From contig NC_079908.1 of the NCBI RefSeq assembly GCF_024868665.1, positions 4,795,152 through 4,859,151 on the forward strand: DNA of 64,000 nt, read 5' to 3'. The notes beneath the pieces are model-generated. The model was not told the DNA's origin. It searched no databases and saw only the letters and a list, made by a program, of their open reading frames with translations. The DNA comes from Triplophysa rosa. Lineage: Eukaryota; Chordata; Actinopteri; Cypriniformes; Nemacheilidae. Positions 25,181 through 50,400 of this stretch are shown here, piece by piece. The position numbers and the translations under genes were made by a program. The stretch's first letter is position 1. Each line of letters begins with the position of its first letter.

Positions 25181-25618
25181 TAGGGATGTAACGATTCACT
25201 CAGCTCACGATGCGATGCGAGTCACGATTCTGATCTCACGATGCGATTTATTCACGATTTACTCACGATTTATTTTGAAAAAACGAGTTGAAACAAATTA
25301 GAAATGAACAACTGCTTCACGTTTCTTTGTATGATAAAATAATGTTTCATTTCAAATAACAAAACTAAACTGCAATTTTATAACAAATTAATAATAGAAA
25401 AAGTCTCTTTAATATAAACAAACTAATACTGTCTGTGCTTTTCTTGGATTTTTTTGCATTTAAGAAATATCAGCATCCACGTTTAGGTTTGCAGTGAAAA
25501 TAGCGACCCCTGCTGTTCAAAAAAATGTATTGCGATTCAGTTCAAGCCTCAACCGATTTGAATCGTCACTCATTATAACCGATTTTCAACCGGCTCACGG
25601 TGAATCGTTACATCCCTA
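25181..25618. mobile_element. hAT-type MITE with 8-bp target duplication
   Basis: The ends are tagggatgtaacgattca and its complement tgaatcgttacatcccta. It is flanked by an exact 8-bp duplication tcagatat (25173-25180 and 25619-25626), the length typical of hAT transposition. The single unoccupied tcagatat is present in copies A and C (17095-17102, 28296-28303). The interior resembles its host element, so it has jumped into a relative. Confidence 0.9.
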
Positions 25619-25680
25619 TCAGATATTATAATCGACTTTCAACAGGCCCACAGTGGATCATTCCATCCCTACAAGACGAT

Positions 25681-26792
25681 AACATACAGTATATCATGGT
25701 GTGCAGTATGCAAAACACTTCGCTGATTCAAGTGCTTTGTCTGTAAATCAAAGAGGTGGAGCATGGCACAAACAATGCCACGTTTATGGTTTCGATACCA
25801 TGTACATACTGGTAGCAAATGTATAGCACTAACGCACTTTGGGATAAAAGCATCTACCAAATCGAAAAAAGGGTCAAAAGTAAAAATGCATGTTCCTCCA
25901 AATAACTTGCCTCAAAATACAAAGGCCATTTTACAACATGTAACACAAACATGTGATTAAGCGAAATCAATCAATTTCTTGATTTTATTGAAATAAAAGT
26001 AAAATGGGTTGCTAACACTGTACTACTAATATTATATTTATATTACATTATATTTCGACTGTACAGGAGAAAACCCAAAGCAACTGATTTCGCACTGATT
26101 TTGTTAACGTAACTAAAGCACAAACAATACCATATCTATGAATTTAATATTTCATCTAATACTGTATCTCTGAACCGGTTTCCGGTCACAAGCAGTATAT
26201 TTTTGCTTCATGGTCTAAAACCCATCAATATGACTACTCCTTATTGAAAGTGACATGCATTATCACATGGCCATAGAAACAGAACTGAGAAAAGCCCTTC
26301 ACTGGCTGTGGTTACGTAAGACTTGAAGGACTGTGAGGGATAATGCACTGCTCTTATGTCAGGAGACAGAGCTGCACTCATCCTACATCACTGCTCGCTC
26401 CTCATGTGAATTCTCTTTGGGTGGGATTGACTTTGCATGCTGGACCTCAACCCTGAGGTGAAAAGCAAGAATTGTCTTACACAACTCGTGTTTTAGGCTG
26501 AAACCTAAAATCTATGTAATATATCTATATTGAGTAAATATTTGCTTATAAGAGCAGGTAGAATTAGGATACGCACAGCAAATATGTGCAAAAAAGCAAA
26601 TATATATATATAAATAACACCAGACCAAACGTGGTGATATTTCTACTAGGGATGCACGATAAATTATAGGTCATATCTGTATCGGCCGATAAATGGTCAT
26701 TTTTAATGTTATCGTATCGGCCGATATATTATGGCCGATAAATCATTTCCTCTGGTTAAATTTCTTCATCTGCATGCTGCTCACAGTTAAAA
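25681..26792. other. Unduplicated intron-like DNA, no gene
   Basis: This is the only part of the inserted block, with 26793-27173, that has no second copy in the window. It holds a SINE tail remnant near 25830-25865 (gcactttgggataaaagcat), a short palindromic element at about 26646-26752 (agggatgcacgat, atcggccgata motifs) and AT-rich sequence. No exon is recognisable. Confidence 0.6.
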
Positions 26793-27173
26793 CTAGGGCT
26801 GTGCGATTTGGGGAAAATATCTAATTGCGATATTATTGACAGACATTGCGATTGCGATTTGATTTGCGATTTTAACTTTTCTAATTCAAGCTTAAATTCA
26901 ATATTGTTGTGTGGAGCACAGTATGGGTATAGTTACCCTGAAAGAAAACAAAAAAAAAAACATTTAATTGTTTCCATTAAAACCATTACAAAATTAATCT
27001 TTGTAGTGTGCTTTGGGCATTATTCAAATAGGGCTTACTGTTGTTCAATTGGTTCCCAACTTCCAGATTACATCACACCAATAGAATCCAAATACCAGTG
27101 TACACTATTATAGTTTCCATTAAAACAAATACAACTCCCATTGTAACCCTTAAATCCATAACATTTTCTATAT
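26793..27173. mobile_element. Left part of tagggctgtgcgattt element
   Basis: It begins tagggctgtgcgatttgg with 'attgcgatt' repeats. A matching right terminus, aatcgtgacagcccta, occurs only at 28577-28592, on the far side of the 27174-28396 duplicate. The element therefore appears to be split by the lars1 exon 27-28 block, another sign that two sequences are interleaved here. Confidence 0.55.
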
Positions 27174-27394
27174 AGCGATTACACTTTTTAATATATTGAC
27201 AGCCCTAATATAAATACATGACATATTTAATACATCAATATTGTAGCTGCAATTTATAACTTTCTGACCATATTATGAAAATAATAGGCCATCTGAGTTT
27301 AAAAACTTGTAAACTGAGCTCAAATTAAAGTATGCACTGCCAGGTGCTAGTGTTTGACCATACTCATAAAATACCATAAAGTACCATCTTCTAC

Positions 27395-40534
<13,140 letters not shown>

Positions 40535-41429
40535 GCTGATGTATTAGCAGAAACTTCAGCAAGATTTCTGTAAGAGTGGAAACTCACGCTGCTTATGCGC
40601 GTGGCTGATGACACCGTGAAGAAATGCCGGCGGAAGACGCGCTTGGACTTATGGGTAATGTTGTTTTAAAGGATTTGAATCCTCGCCACACAGAAAAGAG
40701 ACAAATAAATGCTATTGTTTTTACAAACCACGTTGATTAAAGGCTCTAGTTAATCACATTAAAAGTGAATTCCATTAATGAATGCCGATTAGTTTGCACA
40801 ATTCAAACCTAAGACTTTTAAAAACAGAATTGTAAAGCAAAGAGCAATAACAATTATGGCAATGGCAGACTATTTTAAATGAAAAGAGGGTAATAAAACG
40901 TTGCTATACATAGACAGTTATTTGTATACACCTAAGCGATTTACATTAGAGACTATTAATTATAACCTATGCGTCTGAGGCCTTAATACGTAGCAACTAA
41001 TGTGATAAGTGATATAATAAGCAATTGAAATTAGTAAAAAATATTTCATTTAATTACATTTTCCATCGCTACACACCACATATCTAGATATCACACCACC
41101 GTATATCAAAATGCCTTTTGATTTTATAGCAAATCAAACTTTTGAGACTTTATTGACTTTTTAGAAACATATAAATTAAAGACTTAACTTTGTGTTTGTC
41201 TAAATAAATGTAAGTTTATTGCCTAAAATGAATATTCGTCTTATAACTTTGCTGTGAAAGCCGTTCTGTGATTGGCCGTTGCCCTGTGACACTACCGCGT
41301 GACGTTGCGTGAACTTCCAACAGCCCGTCCGCCGTTCAGTGACTACAGAAGGCCCAGTGTGTGTTTTTAGACGATGCTAGAAGCATAAACGCCCAGCCTT
41401 TTATCAGTATTAATTCCTTGCATGTCATA
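40535..41429. promoter_or_regulatory. Shared head-to-head promoter region of lars1 and rbm27
   Basis: 895 bp separate the two start codons, which point away from each other. Near rbm27 there is an inverted CCAAT box (gtgattggccg at about 41268) and a CRE-like gtgacgttgcgtgaac at about 41300. Near lars1 an ETS-like ccggcggaag is at about 40627. No TATA box stands out. The middle (40680-41220) is AT-rich with nothing notable. Bidirectional activity is inferred from geometry. Confidence 0.6.
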
Positions 41430-44400
41430 ATGATTATAGATAATGTAGACGCTCTGAAATCCTGGCTGGCTAAACTTCTTGAACCCATGTAAGTGATGAA
41501 CAGAGTGACATTTGAACTGTTGAAGCTAACTAGCGCCGCTAACATGCTAACACGCAAGCTGGCTTTCAGATCATGTGCCTGCACTGAAAACAGATTGTGA
41601 TTTCCATTTGTTGTGTGGGTTAAATTGCGGTTTTAGTAATGTATTGTGTCTGTTTAGTAATTTTACAAACGTCCCAGTTTTATGCCATGTTTTATGAAGC
41701 TAAGCTAAGAAGGTTTTGGCTGAGTGGTGTGGAAATCAAAACAGTGTGATATGGGTATTAGAGTATCAGGACACAAGTTATTTTAAATGGAGCGTCTTGT
41801 CATGTTAGCATACTAACTATTTTTTAAAGTACTATAATACAGTTTATTTGGGAAAGCAGTATGAGTGTAGTAGGTGGTTAATGCATTAGCAGTAAACTTG
41901 TCATGAGGTGATTCTCAGTGCATTCTTGTAGAGCTCTTTGTACAAAGCTTTTACCAGACAACCCCAGAGACCTGCATGTAGAAACTTGACAGGGGAACAA
42001 AAATGTATAGTCTTGTAGGTCTGTTAAGCTAAATGCATAGACTGTGTAAATGTAATTAATGTGTGTTTATTTGCAGATGTGATGCTGATCCAACCGCACT
42101 GGCGAATTACGTTGTTGCTTTAGTGAAGAAGGATAAACCAGAGAAAGAACTGAGAGCGCTGTGTGCGGATCAGTTGGACGTTTTCCTCCAGAAAGGTATC
42201 AGCATGAGTTCACTTTTATTGCTTATTGGTCTTTTATATGATTAAAAAGCTGTGTGAAAACGAAGTTATGCACTTTATGATTATATGTTATGCATATGAC
42301 TGATATGGTTGATGGTTTTTACTTTCACAGAGACTACAGGGTTTGTGAATAATCTCTTTGAATGTCTAACCACTAAAAATTATTTGGGAAATCCACCCGC
42401 TAAAGAGGAGAGTAAAACTCCAGTGCAAAAGGTTGAAGAGAAGGAAGAGGTAAACATCTTTTTTTCTTTAACTATATTAGTTATAAGAATAATATTGGAA
42501 GGAAATCTGAAAATCGTACAGTAGCACTTCTCTTGGCTACACAGTATGTCTAGGCCTTTTTATAAAAACTGTGATGTGTTTTAAAAACGTTGTCTTGTAT
42601 TTCCAAAGATGACATATCCATTATTTATTGTTTGCTTGCTTTTGGTGCTTTTCAATCACCATTTGTTAACAAGTAATGTAGTCATATCACATCCAGTTAA
42701 CATTTCCAGTGCATATGCACAACACAGCCCATTATCTGAGTTAAACTAGTAAACTCTTTTCCTTGGGAAATTTTATAGATTTCCCTTTGGAGTAATAGAT
42801 TAATTTTACCGTTTGCAAGTGTTTTCTTATTATATAATGCAAGAGTGAATAACATTTGCTGTAGATGTTAAATAGTAATATTTATTTTCAGACTGCTCAT
42901 GTTGAAGATGACAGGGATATTCGAAGACGAAGAAGCCCATTGAGGAATCGTCCAGATTTCAATGAGTCTAGGTTGGTCCTGGAACGGTAAGTGTGGACGA
43001 TTCGGAACAAGTTTGTGTACTGCAATCAAATAAATGCATGCTCAGTTTGGCTAAAACCAAATCTTAGTAATAAAACATGTATTACTTGAATAAAAAAGTA
43101 ATAAGACATCTAGCTTTAAGTGTAATTTTGCCTTAAATAGAATTGGCTTTGTGTATTTTACAAACTGCAGAGTCTGACTCTGCACAGTTATTGTTTTGTG
43201 TGTGTTTGGTTAGAGCCAGTACTTTAACTGCTTTGACCTTTGGACCGCTAGCATGAAGCACGCTGCTAATTTTTGCGTCTAGCAGACTTTACTGTTGCTG
43301 TAGAATTTAGACATTGCAAAACAAGAAATTCCCTATTAATTGCTTACTCCCACATCTGTCTTTGCATGTTCAACCATGCGAATTTGTTTTGTCGAGTTAA
43401 ACAGCTGTATTTGTTTGAGCCAGAGACTGTTCCTGAATCAGCTCTAAAACCACAAACTAGACCGCAACTGATACATTTCATGTAATACATGATATAAACC
43501 TGCACCAAAGTGATCACATCGTTTTTGGCCTGTCACTGACCCTAACAATGTTTCTGACCCCTCATATGTTTTCCTACAGGGCCAGAGATGACCGCCGGAG
43601 AGACGACCGTAAGCGTCGAGAACCGGAGCGCCACGGAAAGAGCGGAGAGTCGTACCGGGAGCGCCACGAACGGCACGGAGGCAGTTCGCGGGGGCGGAGC
43701 TACAGCCGCAGCAGGAGTCGTAGCCGCAGCAGCAGCCGTGGAAAGAGCCGGGACAGAGAGCACAATCAGAGAAGAGGTGATGATCATTACAAACTTACTC
43801 TCATTTACAGACCTGTCATAAAAAATTTTGTTTGATACCCAACAATTCCAATTCTGTTAGTTGACTTGCCGTCATTCCACCCCTGATGTACTGTATATGA
43901 CTTTAGCACAAACAATACATTCGAGGACTTTTTTTCCAAAATATTGAAGCTTCAAAAGTAATCCAGGTTACTCCAGCGAATCCTCATCAGTTTACATGTG
44001 GCATCTTTCAACAGAGCACAGATCCAAATTCGAGCTGGAGCGGAAAGAGACAGAACCTTACAACCCTTCTCCTGCCCACCTGAGTAACCTGCACCACCAG
44101 CAGATCCATCCACCCCCTCTGCTGCCTCTACCGCTACCCCAGCACCAGTTCCCCTCCTCAGGGAGCCCTGCCGTCCCCAACGCCGTATCCGTGGTAGCGC
44201 CGGCTCACCTGCCCGACAGCACCACAGAGAGCTGGTCTGCATACTTCACCAACCACACAGACAGCAAGACGTTCAACAAGAGCAGCACGCTCAAACATCG
44301 CTGCAGAGATTACGACGGTAAGAATGACACTTTAAAGATGACAATATCTTAAAGATCTTTATTTGTCTTTTGCATTTTATCAGGTTCGTTTTGGTCGTAT

Positions 44401-47400
44401 AGAAGCTTGTTGGTTATGATTATGACTGCTGTTGCATTAGATGCAAAATATTCAATCTGAAGTGGCAAAAATAATAAAGTAGCATCTGCAAACAAATAAA
44501 TGTTAGTCTGTTTCTCAGAACACTTATGTTGAACTATTTTTGCAATGACTGAAGCAACAGGTGTTTTTTGTTGTGGATGTATGATGTTCACGCAGGTGTC
44601 CTAACAGAGTGACCACAGGTGTAATTCATTAATGTTATCTCCAGACTGATGCTTCACCAAATGTCTGTTTTTAATATTATTAAATATTTGTAAACCTAAC
44701 AAACATCATTTTGTGAAAAATTGCAACTTAAATGAGACCTGGTTTAATATTGTTCTCTAATGCAATGCCACAAGTTTCTAAATACAATTTTTGTTTGCTA
44801 AATATACACAATGTAAAGTAAACCTATACGTTAACCCAGAATGAACCAATGTTTATTTAACTGGCTTTGCTTAGGGGCTAACACCGCATCCTAACCAAAC
44901 GCGATGCGATGCGATTCCTGCAATAAGCAATTTGTTTGTCCATACCGAACGCGATAAAGGGGCGGGACGCGACAATCACAAAACACAGCCAATCAGAACA
45001 GTCTTTCTCTGTCTCGTACCCTCTCACGCTGCAGCTGAAGAGTGCAAATGCAGAGAGATGCGTCCTGTTCTCATGACTTCAGTGATGCCTCTCCGGACGC
45101 TATGCTATAATTTCAGAATCTAAACGTATGTAATGAAATGTATATAGCCTGTCATCATCCATGTTTGGCGATTAATATTCATGAGGTGCAGAACTTACAT
45201 CGAATGAGATCATTGTGTGGTTGGAGCTGTCAGCCGCGACGTCGCAGAAATAGAAACCGTTTCTAAAATAGAAACGGCCGTTGCTCGTCGCGCAGCCCTG
45301 TCGCGGCTGGTTAGGGCAAAACCTCTGATTAACATGGAAAAGATACCTTTTATCGCGTCGCGGCGCGTTTGGTTAGGACACGGTGTTAGACTTTAACTTT
45401 TAGATTTTCATGAATCTCATCTGTTGTTTTTCTATGCCTGTAAACCATTATAAACCATCAACATATTATAGACTCGGTAAAAAGATGCCAGCAATGTCAA
45501 CCCCAGTTCAAGGTCACTGCATTAAGAAGAAAGGAATTCACCAAAAAAATATAAATTCTTTCTTCATTTACTCATGTCGCAATGTCATTCCAAACCTGTG
45601 TGACTTTCTTTCTTCTGCAGAACACAAAAGAAGATATTTTGAGGCATGTTGGTAACCAAACCCCATTGACTTCCATTATATGAACACAAAACCACTGAGA
45701 CATTTCTTCTTAGAATATCTTCTTTTGTGTTCCTCACAAGAAAGGAAGTCATACCAATTTGAAATGACATGAAGAAGAATAAATGATGAGAGTGAAGTAA
45801 GTGATCAGAGAGACAAGTTTAGGCTTCTCGTGGATACAGACCCACAGTTCAGTAACACTAAAGTGTCTTTTTAATTCTCTAAGGTCGTGGTTTCTAAAGG
45901 ATCACTAATGACTTTGGCATAGCAGTTTTACCGTACGGCCTCCTGTGATCCGTGTTTATATTTACCACCTGGTCTCTCTGGACCTGGGGTATTTTTCGCA
46001 CTGGTGGGAGTTAGAATCAGCCCCAGGATGATTTGAGGGATGGATAGTTGGATTGTGTAATGATAATGTCAAGTAGCTCATCTGTGTTAAAGTCTATGTT
46101 AATGTTCGGCACAATATCTAGGTTAAATGAACCTTATTGTTAATTTATCCGGGTGTATGTGTGTTCACCACTTGCTGTGCATGTGTTCACTACTCTCTGG
46201 ATGGGTTAAATGCAGAGGTCACATTTCGGGTATGGGTCACCATATCTGACTAATAGGTCACTTTCACTTGTTTTGAACAGAGAAAGGATTTTGTATACGA
46301 GGAGATCTCTGTCCTTTTGACCACGGCAATGACCCTCTGATCGTGGATGACGTCACGCTTCCAACCATGATCCCATTTCCGCCTCCGCCCGTTCTGCCCA
46401 GGATGCCCATGCCGCCGATGACGGAGCCTCCACCGGGCATGCCAATGCCCATGCCCCCTCACGGGCAGCCGCCGCCTCCAGGCATCTACCCCATGCCAGG
46501 TAGGTGTCAATTTGATTTCTGACAGCTAATCCATCATGGCACATGCTTCTTGTCATTTTTCATGGATGTTCTTTGTAAGAAAAACTAAATGCTACACGCA
46601 TTATCAATGTACTTGCTATCAGTTCTGGTGGAAAATGAGGTTTGTATTATTTAAGTGCATTTAGAAAATAATTTAAATATTAAATTTGGACAAATTTAAA
46701 TTGAGTAACCTTACATTTTGAAATAATTAATGTTATTTGAAATTGATTATAAATTATGGTAAAATCTTACAATTTTGTAGTTTAATAATTCATTCATTCA
46801 GTTTTAAATACGTCAATTGTTGTCTATTAATTGATTTATTTTGGAACACTTTATTTATTTATGAATATTTAATGACAATTGCCACAAAAACTCTTGATAG
46901 AGTATTGTGCAGGCAGTTCAAAGGTCATGGGTTTGATTCCCAGGGAACAAAGATATTAATAGACCTTGAATGCATGGTAAGTTGCTTTGGCTAAAACTAT
47001 CTGCCAAATGTGTAAATGTAAATAGCTAAAAGCTAAATCTTGAATTTGAGCACAAATTGTGCCACAAAAGACTTCATATTCACACTGTCAATCTCTCAAT
47101 GGAGAGCGTCAATTCCTACATGCCGCCAATACTTGCATTTTAAACTTTAGCCGGATTGCATGTACTGTAGTGTCCAGCATGCTTGAGTTTGCTCTTGTCT
47201 TGTTTTAGGGCCTCCTCACATCCCACCCACTGGGATTGACACTCGGCCTCACTCCAGAAGCAGCACTTCTTCTCCTTTGGCCCTGTCTGGTGTGGGACCA
47301 CCTCCTCATCCTCTGCCTCCTCCTCCTTCTTCCTCCTCTGCCTCTCTTCATCCTCAGTACAGTCTGTCTGAATGTAAGACTGCCACTGCACTTTCCTTCT

Positions 47401-50400
47401 CTCTGCTGTTTCTTCAACTTGCTGTCAATATGTACGCATGTTTGTCTTATAAATAATGTCAAAACCCCGATGGTAACAATTTAAAGAGTTCCTTCACCTA
47501 AAAAATGTAATTCTATCATGACCTCCATTGACTTTCTTAGCTTTTTGAGGCTGCAATTACCAACTCTGACCATGCTGTGGCGGTGTTGTGACATTTTACA
47601 AGAACAGAATCAGACAAGGCTTCAGAAATTTCTGAAAGTTCTGAAATCAACAATTCTTTACTGTAGTTTTGTTGAATATGTTTTGCGTACAAATGCATAA
47701 CAATATCACTCATGTTGCCTTTTATATACAGACAACTACGATCCTGAGGGTTATAACCCAGAAGCCCCGGGATTGACGGGGCCTGGCAGAACTCAGTACC
47801 GTCACTTTATCCCCCGCATTCAGACGCAGAGACCCAACCTCATCGGCCTCACATCTGGAGATGGACAGACCTCACGAGGTAACGGGTGTGAAAGAGAATC
47901 ACTCCCATTTCTGGTGTATGGCTGATGATGTTTGAAATCATGTTTCTCTAAGATGACCAGATTGAATGTAACGGAGGTTTGTTTGTATTTTTAGCTGCTA
48001 ATATTGTGATTCAGACGGAGCCGTCGGTCACGAGCGTGTCGAGCAATGAGGTGAGGTACAACTCGGAGCAGGAGAACAGAAAGAGAACTTTGCCTTCTGC
48101 TGATGGACCTCAAGCTAAAAAACCCTGGATGGACAGGTGAGTGACAAGTGTATACAAACAAAGATTTTTAAAAAAATAAAAAATACCACTTTTATCTTTT
48201 TTCCTTACCATAGTTGCCTCTAGTTAGTCTTTTATAGATAAATATGAAAAATATATATATATTTTAGACGCTTTTAATTTAAACAGCCTGCACAATAAGG
48301 ACCTAATGTTAAATGAATCTTAGCTTTATTTCATTTGTTACTTTTTATGTTGCAAAAAGGAAAGTATAGTAATAAAACCATTTGTGCTGGTTTTGTGATA
48401 TAAAGAAGTGTTTTTGGTTTTCCAGGCAAAATTTTAATAACCAACATAAACCCGCCTTCCAGAAGAAGGTCCATTATGTCAACACCAAACTAGAGGTGTG
48501 CAGAATCCCGCGAGAGCTAAACAACATCACCAAACTCAACGGGCACTTCAGCAAGTTTGGAACCATAGTCAACATTCAGGTGATAAAAGTTTTCCAGGCT
48601 TTTGTGCTTTTATTTTTTGCAACAGTTCATATCCATGACGTAGGCTTTAGCTGAAATGTTTATTAAAGGGACAGTTCACCCAAAAATGAAAATTCCGTCA
48701 TCGTTAACTCGCCCTTTGGCTGTTTCAAACCTGTATAAGTTTCATTGTTCTGTTGAACACCAGAAATATATTTTCAAGAATGTGGGGAAACTACACAGTT
48801 CTGGGCGACTATTTATTTATTTTTTATTATTTTTTATTGAAGAACAGAATCCACATGAATAAAACTAACACACACACACACACACACACACCAGGGTTTG
48901 CAAACATGAAGAAAGAAAAGAAAGAAACACATTTTTAAAAAGGAGAAAATGTTAAGAAGAGAAGTTCTGGGCTACTATTGACTTCCATTGTAGATTTTTT
49001 CCTACTATAGAAGTCAACAGTGACCCAGAATGGTTTGGTTACAAACATTCTTCCAACTATCTTTTTTGTGTTCAGCAAAGCAATGAAGTTTCTACGGGTT
49101 TGAAACAACTTAAGGGCACGTTTCGTTTTTGGGTGGATTATCCCTTTAATAACCTAACCTTGGAAACACAAGTAAAATATGTATGTTAGTGTAAAGAATT
49201 CCACAGTCTTGTCCTTTTGTCTTGTTCTTTCATTTTCTTGTTATTTTCTATATATTTGTCTAAGCTTGGGTGCTCAAAACGCAGGTGGTCACTGTTGCAT
49301 TCAATACACTCATAGTACAGTATTGTTACTGTTTGGTACTGTTATGTAACATAAAAGCCTGCGATTGTTCTGTTTCCTCAGGTTGTGTTCGGGGGTGACC
49401 CAGAGGCAGCGTTAATCCAATACACGGCAAACGATGAGGCTCGGAGGGCCATATCGAGTACAGAAGCTGTTCTGAATAACCGTTTTATAAGAGTATACTG
49501 GCACAGAGAGGCCACGTCTAACTCACAGGAGCAGGGACCCAGCCAGATCTCAAACCCTGGCCAACAGCATCCCGCAGCACACAAGGTCCGACTTCCTACT
49601 GATGCTTTATGTTTGTGTATTATCAATACCCGGACGAATGCAGCACTGGTTGCAGTCTATTGCTAATGCTAAACACACTTTGTTGCGTCCGCAGGTCATC
49701 AATAAGCAGCACACTGCCGGATCTTACGTGCTGAATAAGACCTTCCCCAAACAACAGACGGCAATGGGAGTTGTGGGAACCACGGCCAGCGCTGAACCAA
49801 CCAGCCCTAGCCAAGAGCCCTCAGTGGTAACAAACACACATATGCAAAGCCGAGAAAGGTTTAGAGTCACTGAAATGTTTTTTTTAAACTCGTAATATAC
49901 ATACACATAATCAGCATTTGTTTTTTATTGTTGTGTTAAACCAGGGTTTGACACCACCCTCCAGTCTACCGAAGAGTCCGTTCTCACGTACGGTATTGAA
50001 AACCGCATCTAAATCATTGGGAAAGACAGCCAAGGTGCTCGAAGCTCAGGAGGTTCAGAAAAAGAAGCAGGTGAGTATTTCCTTTCTCGGCAAGCGTAAA
50101 CCGATAGCAGCGTTTCAGACTGCTTAGATTGCACAGTCTGGAATATACTTATGAGTGAGCTCAACACCACCGCTGACCTCTGGCCCTCAGGAGGCGTTGA
50201 AGCTGCAGCAAGACATGAGGAAAAAGAAGCAAGAAATGCTCGAGAAACAGATCGAATGTCAAAAGGTACGACAGCACTTGATGCGAAAACAAAAAGTGGA
50301 GGTTGATATGATGCTTGCATATAAACCCGAGCTGCCCGTCTGCAGGTACTGATAAACCGTCTGGAGAGGAAGCCGGAGGAGAGAGCGAACATCATGAAGA

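Larger units (their letters stand above)
24577..25680. mobile_element. hAT-like element copy B, right part with two nested insertions
   Basis: The sequence matches 16933-17102 and then continues to a proper right terminus, ttccatccct, followed by aagacgat (25673-25680). That is the same octamer preceding the left terminus at 16681-16688. Two other elements (24631-25061 and 25181-25618) have inserted into it. The left third of the element is absent here and is found only beside lars1 exon 27. Confidence 0.75.

Noticed and set aside
46888..47024. Possible tRNA gene from a box-B-like motif
   Set aside because: No cloverleaf or convincing box A, and the tail matches a SINE; treated as a repeat.
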